DNA of 64,000 bases from Mytilinidion resinicola (lineage: Eukaryota > Ascomycota > Dothideomycetes > Mytilinidiales > Mytilinidiaceae), in contig NW_022985467.1 in the NCBI RefSeq assembly GCF_010093595.1, positions 308,387 to 372,386 of the forward strand, in the 5' to 3' direction. Position 1 is the first letter of the stretch. Each line of letters opens with the position of its first letter. The notes under the pieces are model-generated. The model did no database searches and was not told the DNA's origin. It was given only the letters and a program-made list of their open reading frames with translations. The position numbers and the translations under genes were made by a program. Of this stretch, positions 41,462 to 52,042 are shown one piece after another.

Positions 41462-42807
41462 ATGTCCGACTACGAAGATGAGATGGACGTGGACGCGCCC
41501 GCCGTCGACGCCCCGGTCAAGTTCACTTCAGACAATACGAATTCGAAAGGGAAAAGAAGCGCTGCAAATTTACCAGTAGAAGCCGAAGACTCCTTGCCAT
41601 GGTACTCATCCTTATCTCTGCGTCAATGCTCTGGCTAATTGTCTTTCAGGGTCGAAAAATACAGACCGAATACTTTGGACGATGTGGAGGGCCACCAAGA
41701 CATTCTGGCAACCATCAACAAGTTCGTGGATACAAATGTGCGTCTGGGGGGGTTTACATTTCAAGAGTTGGAACAATTGCTAACACGCATCAGAGGCTGC
41801 CTCATCTCTTGCTATACGGACCCCCAGGAACAGGAAAGACATCGACAGTCCTCGCTCTTGCACGACGAATATACGGAACCAAGAACATGAGGCAGATGGT
41901 CTTGGAACTGAATGCTTCAGATGACAGAGGCATCGATGTTGTGCGGTAATTGCCATTCTACCTCTGCTTTCTGGGTATCTGGCTGACTGTTCACAGAGAA
42001 CAAATCAAGACCTTCAGCAGCACGAAGCAAATCTTCTCCGCGGCACCCCAACCAGGCGACCATGCAACACTTGCTACCTTCAAACTCATCATCCTCGACG
42101 AAGCCGACGCAATGACTTCTACCGCACAGATGGCTCTACGAAGGATCATGGAGAAATACACTGCAAACACCCGCTTCTGCATTATCGCAAACTATACCCA
42201 CAAACTCTCACCCGCACTTCTTTCCCGGTGTACACGATTCCGCTTCTCGCCATTGAAAGAGCCCGATATTCGGCGGCTAGTGGACAAAGTCATTATAGAA
42301 GAGAACGTAAATATCACACAGGACGCCACTGAATCTCTAGTCACATTGAGCAAGGGAGACATGCGACGAGCTCTGAACGTTCTCCAAGCGTGCCATGCTT
42401 CAAGCACCCCACTACAAATTCCAGGCAAACCAGCGCCAGATCCCAAGACTATCGTCCGTGATCAGATCACGCAAACCACGATCTACGAGTGCATTGCTGC
42501 ACCGCATCCGGAAGACATCTACCGGATAATGGAGTTGCTCCTGACAACTTCGGATGTTACGCAGTGTGTCAAGACAATCGGTACGCTGAAAGCAGCAAAG
42601 GGTTTGGCGTTGGCGGACATCCTAGCTGCGCTAGGAGAGGAGTTGGTTAAGCGGGACGTTCCGACGCAAACTATGGTCACGTGGATGGAGGGGCTTGCGG
42701 AGATTGAGTACAGATTAAGTGGCGGTGGTAGCGAGGCCATCCAGACAGGAGCGGCGATTGGGGTGGTGCGGACCGGAGTAGAGTTGATGGCTAAGGGAAG
42801 AAAATGA
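41462..42807 (+). CDS. RFC3: Replication factor C subunit 3 (small clamp-loader AAA+ ATPase)
   Basis: Four exons (41462-41601, 41650-41737, 41794-41945, 41997-42807) give 396 aa. An acidic N-terminal extension ([13 protein letters not shown]) precedes WVEKYRP, the RFC box II motif. Walker A is [14 protein letters not shown] and Walker B is [11 protein letters not shown]. The arginine-finger SRC motif is [11 protein letters not shown], and the C-terminal collar domain follows. RFC loads PCNA at primer-template junctions in the nucleus using ATP. Subunit 3 is chosen over 2 and 4 by the [20 protein letters not shown] segment and the overall length; confusion with another small subunit is possible but unlikely. 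Confidence 0.9.
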
Positions 42808-43095
42808 ATGTTTGAAGCTTCCAGGCGAACTTCAGCGTATGATCCACAGATCTTTCAGGGCGTCATGATTCGGTACCTCATTTTGAGGGTTTCAATCAAC
42901 TCTACTAATGTATACCACGCCTTGTGGAGTTTTGCTGACATGACAAGCTAGAGAGTCTCCGTAGAGGTGACTTCAACATTCTCCTACTCAACTATAGCCA
43001 GAAGATCGTTACCACTAACGATCCGCTTTCAAGATACGGCATTCACTCCTTCCAAAGTACCAAGAGGCCAAAAAGGAAATAGCGAAATGCTTCAC
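42808..43095. other. Short intergenic spacer before the tRNA-like array
   Basis: No gene seen. A stretch ending GCCAAAAAGGAAATAGCGAA just before 43096 resembles the sequences before the other two tRNA-like copies, so it is part of the duplicated unit. Confidence 0.5.
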
Positions 43096-43206
43096 GTCCG
43101 GCGCCAAGGATCGAACTTGGGTCTTGCGAGGCGGAACTCAATTCGGGCCCGGCCTACGAATAAGTCCCTAGCCTAACAACATGCTAGCCAACTACAGCAC
43201 ACCGGA
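43096..43206 (-). tRNA. tRNA-like gene, copy 1 (probable pseudo-tRNA)
   Basis: On the minus strand the ends pair as an acceptor stem (TCCGGTG with CGCCGGA). The T arm is CCAAG-TTCGATC-CTTGG, and the A-box region is GTGCTGTAGTTGGC. At 111 nt it is longer than copies 2 and 3 because of a larger insert in the anticodon region. The anticodon stem does not pair well (TGTTAGG against CCTCGCA). I cannot assign an amino acid. It is either an intron-containing tRNA with decay or a tRNA-derived repeat. Confidence 0.55.
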
Positions 43207-43385
43207 TTGGGGACTGTCGTGCAATGAATAAGCTCATATGCTCATGGCGGTCACTTCCGGGTGGATGTAGGTACTCTCTTATATCTTTCAACACTTCCTA
43301 ATCGCATGCTTCACCCACAACCACCAACGTAGCATAGCAATGCTCCAATCAATGTGCAGAACGGCAAAATAATAGGAGTTGACTT

Positions 43386-43478
43386 GTCCAGCGCCAAGGA
43401 TCGAACTTGGGTCTTGTCAGGCGGATCCCGAATCAAGCTCCGATCCTAACATATTATAGCCAACTAAAGCACACCGGA
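43386..43478 (-). tRNA. tRNA-like gene, copy 2 (probable pseudo-tRNA)
   Basis: Same layout as copy 1: acceptor ends TCCGGTG / CGCTGGA (one change weakens a pair), an identical T arm, and an A box disturbed to GTGCTTTAGTTGG. A possible anticodon stem TGTTA/TGACA encloses an oversize loop of about 26 nt, which could hold an intron. Identity unresolved. Confidence 0.5.
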
Positions 43479-43658
43479 TTGTAGTACGCGGTGCAGTTAA
43501 TAGTGACATATGCCCATGACGAGAGTTTTGGGGTGAGAAGGGTATCTTCATAACTTGGAACACAGCAAAATCACATGGGCTTGATCACAGCGGTCCAGAT
43601 GAGATGTTAGTGCTCTGGTCGAAGGCGTACGATCGCAAAAAGAATAGGGGTCGGAAAC

Positions 43659-43751
43659 GTCCGGCGCCAAGGATCGAACTTGGGTCCTGTAGGCAGAAGG
43701 CCACCCTTAAACCTAGTACCTACTCATGCTAGCCAACTACACCACACCGGA
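43659..43751 (-). tRNA. tRNA-like gene, copy 3 (best preserved)
   Basis: The A box TGGTGTAGTTGG fits the RNA polymerase III consensus. The acceptor stem TCCGGTG/CGCCGGA pairs fully (one G-U). The T arm is CCAAG-TTCGATC-CTTGG and the variable loop is 5 nt. The anticodon arm can pair as GTAGG/CCTAC around a ~25-nt loop, so an intron of about 18-20 nt is likely. The choice of register changes the anticodon, so I give none. This copy is the most likely to be functional. Confidence 0.6.
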
Positions 43752-44469
43752 TTAGAGGTGAGTTAAAGAATATCAAGCTTGTATTCCCATGAGTAAGATT
43801 TCTGTGCTTGTTATTCTATTCCACTTTTAACACCGAACTGCGCCTTGAAAGTACATCGCCTTTCTAATTGCGAATACCTTCTTATCAATGTTGCCGCTGC
43901 TACACTGCTTCAGTGCTTCAAGCCCGCTATACGGTGTCTCTTCCAGTAGCTCTGGATAATCGGTCTGTTTCCAGGAGCTTGTGAGTATTGGCTTGGGTTC
44001 CATCAGTTCTCCCACAACAGGTTTGTGATAAAGTTTTGTACACGAGACCATGGTTTGAGCAACATCGCGAAATCAGCACTCGAGCACAATGGCATGCTTC
44101 CAGATCATATCAACAATCTCAGGTCAAGCGGCTTTTCTTAGCAATCCAATCGAACTATGTTTTCCTCGTAGAGCTTGCTTGTCAGGGAGTAGCGGTGAGG
44201 GCTACGGCAGGCGCACAGCACCTCTTGTATATAGCCTCACCTTCCTCCAGACCTCTCTCTCTCCCCTGCATCATCATCATCATCATCATCATCATCCAAT
44301 ACATCACGTACACGGTCTACAGCTCCTTGTTCCGTGACATTGCTCTTGTGATCTTCTACATAACCAACCAAATTTGCCGACGTGCAGTTACTACCACAGC
44401 TCCTAGGCGTTTCTTGATTTCTTCGCTTTTCCAAAAGATCATCCATCAGCTCACAACCAAGCCAACAAG
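43752..44469. other. Spacer and 5' leader with a (CAT)n microsatellite
   Basis: Non-coding as far as I can see. A CAT trinucleotide run of about nine units lies at 44269-44296, and the last 80 bp are a CT/CA-rich leader. A longer plus frame from 43988 that spans this stretch is in a different frame from the gene at 44470, and I reject it. Confidence 0.5.
44269..44296. repeat. (CAT)n microsatellite
   Basis: About nine uninterrupted CAT units in the probable 5' leader of the gene at 44470. Confidence 0.95.
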
Positions 44470-45569
44470 ATGGCCGCAGACAGACCTCGACGTGCCCTCC
44501 CCGCTTCTGCGCCGGCACCTGATAGACCAAAAAAGGAAGTCAAGCCTAAAGTTGGCAAAAAGCCTGCCGAAAAGAATGTCGAAAAGCCTGTCGAGAATCT
44601 TGCCGATCCAGACACTGAAGCCAATCAAAAGGACGAGTCTCCAACGAAGAAACCTAGAGGTAGAACTAGGAAGGCCCAGCAAGCGGTCAAGCAAGCAGTC
44701 GAGCCGGAGGCTAAGAAAGAGCCTGAGAGGAAGATTGAGAAAGATGTTGATGAGGAGGAAGATACGGATGCAGAAACCCCAGCAGCCGCAGCAGCGAAAC
44801 GCCAACCCCGACGTGGAAAAACCCAACCTCAGGGCTTGGACATCGGAAAGGTGGAGTTGGCCGCAGGCGCAAAGAGCGGCAACGCAGAGGAGGCTCCAGC
44901 CAAAAGGCCTAGTCGCAAGACGCAGGCCAAGCCAACTCTTGTATGTTATCCCAGTACTGAATGATGGCCCACTGACAATCAACACAGAGACCTGACGCGC
45001 ATCTTCAACCATTTGAAGCAGTCCCGGAGAGTTCGACTCATGTTCCGGAGTCTGCAGCCGTCCCCGAACGAAAAGGAGGCATCATCAAGACGGATCTACG
45101 CTGTCCCTTCGTTGTCCCAAGCGACCCGTGCTTCGATGTCAAATCGTTCGGTCATCAGACGGTTGTAAATGATATAGTCGGACAGGAGTGCAAAACCGTC
45201 CAGTGCTCTCACAGTGATGCGCTCAAGCAGTACCAAAAGCAAGCAGACTTCTCCGGCGCAAAAGCAGCGTTTATTCGTACCCACGTCTTCGCACACCTTC
45301 AGAAGATTGTGGAGGCAGAGAACAAGAAACATAAAGGCCTCCAGCGATCGCTGCCGCAGTTGGCTGATGAGTTGGTAACGTATCTCCGCGAAGAGAAGCG
45401 GTATACCGAGTGGGGATCAGAGTCAGGTACGTCCAGAGAGTGGCTGGATTGCGCCGAGTGGGTTAGGGAGGCGGCGCTGGTGGGCTTGATTCACAGAGAG
45501 GACGATGGCTGCGAGTGCTTTAAGATTGAAATTCTGGAGAGGTGGGTCTATCCGTGGCTGATGATGTAG
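44470..45569 (+). CDS. Lysine-rich protein, member 1 of a local three-gene family
   Basis: Two exons (44470-44940, 44988-45569) give 350 aa. It starts MAADRPRRALPASAPAPDRP. Residues 1-~155 are Lys/Glu/Pro-rich and disordered, with nuclear-localisation-like clusters (KKPRGRTRKAQQ, KRPSRKTQAK). The C-terminal ~110 residues include LQRSLPQLADELVTYLREEK, EWLDCAEWVREAALVGLIHR and DDGCECFKIEILERW. This last part aligns with the C-termini of the two minus-strand genes at 45994 and 47538 (pattern W-A-x-W...A-A...G-L-[IF]-H-R-x-D...C). I do not know the family. It is probably nuclear. Confidence 0.75.
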
Positions 45570-45993
45570 TCGTCGTCGATTGAATTCTGGATCCCATCCG
45601 TCCATTGCGGCAATTCCTGCGGAAACGTAGATGAATTGGCGAAGTTCTGAGTATAGGGGGTTGTTTGTCTCCTACTATTAGAGGTCAATGCATGTTTGCT
45701 TTTTCAGGGTCGATACCACTTCACTAATCCTACAGTTTCGTGATGAAGAAGGGAATACCGAAAAAACCAATGGTCTCTGAAATGAAATTGTCACGATGCA
45801 TTAATGCCCATTTATTACGTTAGTCGTCTCTCTCTATGATCTAACCGCAGTCACTGATGTGCCTGAGCGCCTATGAAACCAAGATTCAAATCGTTGAGCA
45901 GCCTATGCCAAAGCTAAAACTGCAGATCTCGCCCGAAACTGGCAAACGACAACGACACCAATCGCTAGTGATTTTCACTCTCTCCTCCCCTTC

Positions 45994-46881
45994 TTACTCT
46001 CCGCAAGCTCGCTTGACCTGCTCTAGGAATAACCCGCATTGCTTGTCTGGACGATGGAAGAGTCCCGAAGCTGCGGCTACAGCAATCCACTTTGCCCACT
46101 GTAACTCGCCCTTGACAAACTCAGGATCGAGACCGCGGGGCTCAATATCTAGGTGCTGCATGCTTTCCAAGTACTTGGCGAGATCAGTGGCAATTTGGCT
46201 GATGGGCAGCGGGTGTCGGTTCGCATCAGCGGCCTTGGAACATTCCATGTGGTAAAACCGTTCTACGTCCTCCAACACGCTGTCTCGTTGCAACAGTGCT
46301 GAGTCTGGAGTAACGGAGTGAAGCCTGGCTGCCTCTTCATCGCTGCAGTGGTCCTCACATCGGGCACCACTGGCTCTCGCGTCAAGCCTTTGCTCTGCTG
46401 GCTGGGGTTTCTTATTCATTGCGTTGGAGCTCTGAGGTGGTACTACGGCGGTGAGTGTGTTGTCTCATCTGCTACCTACACATGACTAAGTCAGTTTTGA
46501 AATCACACACATTCTCTCCATGATTATTTACAGCCAAACCTGCCATCTTTTGCACGGTATCATCGACATCTTGAGGTCGGGCCACCTCGCTAAGCTGGAC
46601 GGACTCACTTCCTCGCAGTTCTTTGGAAGGATCCGTCTGGACTTGCATCTGGAAGGATCGTTTAGCCAGAACATGCAGAACGTGTTCGTAATATGATTTA
46701 CCTGGAAGTTCTGAGAGTTTGACGCTTTTGCTGGTCTGTTAGTAGTAGTGTTAACCGACTCAACTGAAGCATTTCCTTTGCCTTTGTCAGATTTCCGCAC
46801 GGTAGATGGAACGCTCTTTTGGTCAGCCTCCTTCTGCTTGCGAGACTTTTCTGGGGCAGCGCGGAGGTTGTAGCGTTCCAT
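45994..46881 (-). CDS. Member 2 of the local three-gene family
   Basis: Exon 1 starts at the ATG at 46881 (MERYNLRAAPEKSRKQKEAD) and ends near 46700 at NFQ|GTAAAT. A middle exon (about 46550-46640) encodes PSKELRGSESVQLSEVARPQ and DVDDTVQKM. The last exon (to 45994) encodes CEDHCSDEEAARLHSVTPDS, then LAKYLESMQHLDIEPRGLDP, QWAKWIAVAAASGLFHRPDK and stops at RACGE. Its N-terminus and middle exon match member 3 exon by exon. The exact joint before the last exon is not settled. No known domain; the charged N-terminus suggests a nuclear protein. Confidence 0.65.
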
Positions 46882-47537
46882 GGCGATATTCTCTCTGGTC
46901 AAGAGCTGTGGGATGTGGGCGGATCCGGTCTTTCGTGGCGGTTGGCAGAGTTGGAAGAAGGTATGAACTGGATGAACCTACAAGGGCGATTCATATAGAG
47001 GCTGAGAACAAAGCTAGAGGGTGAATGGAGCGCGTGTCTCCAAGTATGTGAATGTTCTACGGTGTGCCCCTACGCTCACGAGCAAACTATCCATGGTAGT
47101 GAACTAGTTCCTAATCTGGAGATTGCTGTCTGCGCGGTCGAAATCGTCAATTATGTAGTATCATAAGCACGGTTAACTTGCAACCTGACCAATCGCCAGA
47201 GATTGATACTTTTCTTGTCGGTGCAATCAAGTGTACTCTTTGCCTTTGCTGCCGTTTCGCAGGGTAGAGAAGTCCTGAACATGTCAACCCCCTGCACTGG
47301 GCTAGGAAGGTTACTGATATCAAACTCTGAAGCACAGACAGCACCGAATTATCAGGGTCACCTATTTCCATGCTCACGAAGACTTCATGGTACGACGAAC
47401 AGTGCTCAGGTGTAGTGATGGTCGTCCATATCTAAGCCAAACTCCTAGTGAACTCAAACACCTCATAGACTTTAGTAGCTAACTAGCATGTGCTGCCGCA
47501 GCTGAACCTGACAATTTCTGAACCTTGCAAATGCAAC

Positions 47538-48604
47538 CTATCTCGGAAAATCTGTCCGCTGCCTCTCCTCGCTCTCACTCGCACAAGCCCGCTCGACCTG
47601 CTCTCGGAGCGATCCACATCGCTCGTCCGGACGATGAAAGAGTCCAGCATCTGCAGCTTTGGCTGCCCACTTAGCCCACTTCAGCTGATCCTCCACGAAG
47701 TTAGGGTCTAAGCCGCGCAGTTCGAGGTCTTGGTACTTCATGCTCTCTAAGTACCTTAACTGATCGGTGGCAGTCTGGTTAAGGGATGGCTTATAACCGA
47801 CATCGTTGGCTGCCTTGATCAACTGTTTTTCATACAGGCGCTCGAGATCCTCTAAGATACTATGTCGTTGCACTAGCGCCGCGTCTGGAGCTTCTGCGTG
47901 GAGGCGAGCAGCTTCCTCGTCGCTGCAATGCAGACCGCATTCGGTGTCGGAAAGTGTCAGCTGTCCTAATGATATGGATTGGTCTTCCTCATCGTCGTTC
48001 GCGGCGGTGGCCTCGATGGCAGGGGAGTCAATCTTCCTCCTCGGGGTAGATGCGTCAGCATCTACCATGCTAAAATCCGTCCTGTCGATGTCCATGAAAG
48101 ATATATTTGGGTTTGTTGCCCGGCGTTTCTCGTTCCCCGCGCTGGGGCCCTGAGCTTCTAGGACGGTGGCGTAGCTGTCATCTTCATCTGCTACCTTTAC
48201 ATAAAGGAATCAGCTTTCAATTCACCCTCGAACATCTCGAGACTACTTGCCGTAGTATTTTCCACGCCTTGTGCGGTGTCGTCAACATCCTGGGATCTAA
48301 CAACCTCGCGGAATCCGGTGAAGTCGCGTGCTCGAGGCTCTCGGGATGGTTGCATCTGTCCTAGCATCTAAATAATCAAGTCAGGGCTGATTCTAATAAG
48401 AATTAGGAATCTACAATTGCTGACCTCAAGAGTCTGAAAGTTCGGAGCTTTCGGCGGCTGGTCACTGACAGTGCTTATTGAACTGATTGAGGCCTTCCTC
48501 ACAAATCTTGCTGACTTCTGGGTGGAAGCTTCAGTGGTCTTCTCGTCAGCCTCCTTAAGTTTGCGAGACTTCTCTGGAGAACGGCGGAGATTGTAGGGAG
48601 GCAT
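47538..48604 (-). CDS. Member 3 of the local three-gene family
   Basis: It starts at the ATG at 48604 (MPPYNLRRSPEKSRKLKEAD). Exon 1 ends near 48425 at a GTCAGC donor, a middle exon carries REPRARDFTGFREVVRSQDV followed by DDTAQ, and the last exon includes SFMDIDRTDFSMVDADASTP, LTLSDTECGLHCSDEEAARL and LKWAKWAAKAADAGLFHRPD, ending at 47538. It is clearly a duplicate of member 2, including HCSDEEAARLH and the GLFHRPD segment. The last exon is intact at 185 codons or more. It sits about 200 bp from the transposon nest and is not visibly RIP-damaged. Confidence 0.68.
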
Positions 48605-48800
48605 TGTGATAGAAGCTTTAGTATAGTGATGAGATTTTGAGAGTGTGTGAAGTAAGAATAGTGTGGAGTAAAAATGATTTTGATTTCTGGTGGTAGTTGG
48701 TAGTGTAGCTGGGAGACTCGAAATTGAGAGAGGAGGGGGGGGATTTATATAGAGGTAAGAATCAAAACAAAAAGGCGAATAAAATTCGGGGACTACTAAT

Positions 48801-48993
48801 CGTACACCCCCTAATTCCTAGACGTACACCCCCTTTTCACTACACGTACACCCCCTCCCCCCCCTATCGCTTCACCACCTTCTGATTGGCTCGGAGGGCT
48901 GCTCCGTAGCCTCCGATTCGCTCGCTTAACTTGCTTATTAATTCCGAATGCTCTCTCCAAATGCGGCCATGTACAACACAAGCAATTACATTA
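48801..48993 (+). mobile_element. Left end of a MULE-like element, cut by the Copia insertion
   Basis: It starts with three spaced copies of CGTACACCCCCT (48801, 48822, 48844) and a C run, then matches 13310-13430 closely (CACCACCTTCTGATTGGCT, TTCCGAATGCTCTCTCCAA, GCCATGTACAACACAAGCAAT). The match stops at 48993, where the Copia LTR begins. The rest of this copy may lie beyond the nested elements, outside the window. Confidence 0.7.
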
Positions 48994-49212
48994 ACTCAGG
49001 ATTTCGGGCCTACGCGCCCAGCTAATTACAACTTCTACAGAGAAGCTTTCAGCTGTGCAAGGCTCTATTCAGCTGCGCAGGGTTCTATTCAGCTGGTCTC
49101 TACTCAGCTAAGCTGGTAAGACCTAGGGGGTGTGCCCCCTTTCCTCCCTATATATATTCTGCCCGTACGGCACCACAATACAACAGAGTTCACGTCAATT
49201 TGCAACCTGAGT
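48994..49212 (+). repeat. 5' LTR of the Copia element
   Basis: It begins ACTCAGGATTT and ends TGCAACCTGAGT (219 bp). Its 3' third matches the solo LTRs at 3892 and 20482 in reverse orientation. It contains several CAGCTG-centred subrepeats and a TATATATATT box before the shared end. The left-flanking pentamer is CATTA; its partner after the 3' LTR is not in view. Confidence 0.75.
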
Positions 49213-49223
49213 GTTATAAGCCC
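49213..49223 (+). other. Probable primer-binding site (half-tRNA type)
   Basis: GTTATAAGCCC follows the LTR directly. Copia-type elements often prime from the anticodon half of initiator tRNA-Met, whose complement is close to GTTATGAGCCC. The single difference here is G to A. The assignment is inference from known Copia and Ty5 biology. Confidence 0.5.
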
Positions 49224-49372
49224 GGATACTTATTAGGACCTGCCTTCCTCCCTGCCTTCCTCCCTGCCCTGTCGTCGTTGATATCGCTTTTGAACCTTTT
49301 TAGTGTTGAGTTAGTTACAACGCTACAAAACCCCACTGCCACCATCTACACGACAGCCTGTGTTCTCTCACC

Positions 49373-50589
49373 ATGCCTTCCACTTCCACCTCCGTCGACC
49401 GAGTTGTTCTATCCTCCCCTGCTAACTGGAAGCTCTGGTTCTTTACAGTTAAAACAAAGGCCGTCTCCGGCAAAATCTGGGAACATGTTAACCCCTCTAA
49501 GCCGTTCTCTAATATTTCTACAAAGATTAACAAGCCTGGCTGGCCTCTGCTGCTAAAAGCAGCAGATAGTAAAGGATTATAGACCCCGACGGCTAAATTA
49601 GATTAGGAGCATACTAAAAGGATTGCTATAAAGGAGGAAGATTGCTATAACGCTAAAATAGACGCTATTAATAACCTCCGAGTGTATATTATTAAAACGC
49701 TCGTATCGCACTATATACCGTTTATTAGCAAGGCTAATACTGTGTATAAAATACTAATTAGCCTTAAAAATCAGGTGGCTCTATCTAATTAGCTACGCCG
49801 CTATAAACTCCGCACGCTATAGCAGCAGTAATAAAAGTTTCCAAAGGATTTAAATATTAAATAATAGCTATAGGAATAGACTGTTCTCTATAGAAAATGC
49901 AAAGAATATTAACTGCCTAAAGCCGCTAATAATTGTCTATAACTCGACTTCCTGCTCTTTATCTAGCTAAAGAATCCGGAGTTCTTAATATACTAGCGTA
50001 ATAAAATATACCGCCGTATAACTAGTAAAGCCGCTAAGGATATACTAATACTCTAGGAATTAGTTAATCTATTCTATAACTAGAGGCGGGAAGCTTAAGC
50101 AGTTGCCGGCAAAGTTACCAGCTATTCTATATTTATAATAACACTTAACAGCGTGGAATTAAAGCTACTAGGCACGCCGGCAGCTACGCAGGCCACTATA
50201 ACGGCCTCTACGCCGGCCGCTACAACGGCCTCTAAAACCAAGAAATAGCCCCTAGAATACATCTGCGAAGAACGCTACTACTTCCGGAATTGCCTATATA
50301 TCTGCGAGAATAAACGGCTAAGCGGATAAAAGAGCGACCTAGCTGTAGCAGCTAAGCTTAAAAAAAACCTCTAGAGCTAACCTAAAAAGCAGTAAGTAAT
50401 TATTTAAAAAATATAGGAAATAGCTAAGGCCGGTAGGCCTACTACTAGATTAGTTTTTTACTTTATAATTGCTATTATACTATATAGAGTTTTCTATCTA
50501 TCTACCTATAGCTTACGCAATAGTATACTGCTTAATTGCGCAGTAACTATATATATTTTTAACTACTAAAGCCGGTTTATTAGCAATCT
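49373..50589 (+). pseudogene. Copia gag-protease remnant
   Basis: It starts MPSTSTSVDRVVLSSPANWK with the gag-like WKLWFFTVKTKAV segment typical of fungal Copia. The first 69 codons are open, then TAG (49580) and many further TAG/TAA codons follow at positions where Gln or Trp would suit. It ends by interruption in the protease region. Not translatable beyond the first stop. Confidence 0.7.
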
Positions 50590-51115
50590 AGTTATAACGG
50601 GTTGTCTCTTCTATACCTTCTAAGTAATATATACTAAGCAGGATATAGGTTAAGTTATTATCGGGGTGCAATAGTCTTTAAAAGGTAAGGCAATAATTAA
50701 TTAAGGTCTAAAACGGGGTTATTACTTCTAATAGGTAGTATTAAAGTCTTAAGTTAAATATAAGGTTCCTATCTATATAAAGGAGCGTCCCTATATATAA
50801 AAGCTCCGTTCTAAGAAATCTATAGCTTAGTCTAGATTATTGCACTCGGTTACTAATCCTCTAGTGCTTATTCTCGCGACCTTACTTCTAAGAATTACTT
50901 TCTAATCCTTCTAATCCGTCTAATCTATCCTATAACTTCTATTCTTAGATTATTCCTATCTACTAGCAGTCTATAGGGGAATCCAGGATCCCTATATATT
51001 CTATATATAACCCTTTTAGTCCTGTAACCTGGTTCTATATAATTAGTTTTATCTGCTTACTTATCTCTATAAGTGCCTCTGCGCTTAGGTTATTTATATT
51101 ACAGGTTATAATACT
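50590..51115 (-). repeat. Left (3') LTR of the outer Gypsy element
   Basis: It begins AGTTATAACGGG and ends GGTTATAATACT, so the ends are inverted copies of each other. The first ~235 bp recur at 63682-63916. The polypurine tract lies immediately inside. Confidence 0.6.
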
Positions 51116-51949
51116 TACTCCCCCTTTTAAAGCTTTCGGCCCGAAAGTAATTCTATAGTAGGGTCTCGGATAAATAGCTAGCAATACCCTATTTACTAGG
51201 CTATTATTATACTATTCTATTTCTTCCTTTATAATACCTAAAGTTCCGAAATCTAAAAAGTTCCTGTAATATAACCTCCTGTCTAATCGCTCTGCAAAGC
51301 TTAGAATTAAAATACTATCCTATTTTTACTATTCTACTAATAGCCTGCTCTGCAAGGTTCTTAAAGGTAATACTTAGTATAGGGAATATATAAAAGTTGG
51401 TAGGGTGTGTAATATTTTTAGTATTAGTGCTTCTATTTATAGGTATCCTGTTCTATTCTATAGAATTTCCTAACTTATTAGTATTAAAGCTAGATTATAA
51501 TATTTACTGTCTTAAAAAAGAAAAGGAGGCTGCAGCTAAGGCGGCGCGTAAGCTCCTAGCTAAGTCCTTCTATCTGCAAAAGCAGAAGCGTTTACTAACT
51601 AAGCGTTGTTCTAAGATGCTTTATTATAGGTTTTCCAACTTAGAGAAGATAGAAAAGAAAGATTAGAAAAAGGCTAAGTAGAAAAAATAAGAGCGTGCCG
51701 AGCAGGAAGGCTTGCCTTCTGCCTTAGGGATTATCGGGTACTTTTCTTTCTTTTCGGGTGTGCCAGGCACTCCTAGTTATCTCCTTTAAAGCCGTATATT
51801 TTAATTATATAATAGTTATAATCCGCCCTTAGATCCCTTTAATCCTTTCTAGTTAAATAGTGCGCTATTACTGTTTTTCTAGGCTGTTCCGGATTCTAGC
51901 GGTAAAACTGCTATAGGAGTTCCTAATAGTTTGCTAAACTTTTAACCAG

Positions 51950-52042
51950 TTCCTATATATTTTTAGAGGTGCTATATCCTTTCCACTTAATTAGGTATTT
52001 CTTTTACTAACCGTGCTATCGGGAATCTAGGATTTGCTCGAC
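51950..52042 (-). pseudogene. Chromodomain of the outer Gypsy integrase
   Basis: The minus-strand frame reads VEQILDSR, stop, HG, stops, KKYLIKWKGYS. This is the chromodomain pattern (V-E-x-I-L-D-x-R...Y-L-[VI]-K-W-x-G-Y) with TAG where Trp or Arg is expected. It places the element among chromoviruses, which often target heterochromatin marked by histone H3 lysine-9 methylation. Confidence 0.75.

Larger units (their letters stand above)
48994..50589 (+). mobile_element. Copia (Ty1) retrotransposon, 5' part, RIP-damaged
   Basis: Order seen: 5' LTR 48994-49212, primer-binding site from 49213, gag from the ATG at 49373, a zinc-knuckle-like segment near 50260-50330, and the start of protease (an LLNCAVTIYIF-type motif) near 50540-50575. 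It then ends abruptly where the Gypsy LTR starts. Integrase, reverse transcriptase and RNase H of this copy are not seen in the window. Stop codons TAG and TAA are frequent after 49580. Confidence 0.75.

Noticed and set aside
43988..44995. 335-codon plus-strand frame
   Set aside because: Overlaps the lysine-rich gene at 44470 in another frame and contains the (CAT)n run and leader. The gene frame splices cleanly and has family members nearby.
50590..50824. Reading the 235-bp direct repeat (also at 63682) as duplicated Copia protease coding sequence
   Set aside because: A protease-like reading is possible, but the repeat brackets a minus-strand Gypsy element, its ends are inverted copies of each other, and a polypurine tract lies at 51118. 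LTR sequence explains more. A clean alignment with unmutated family members would settle it.
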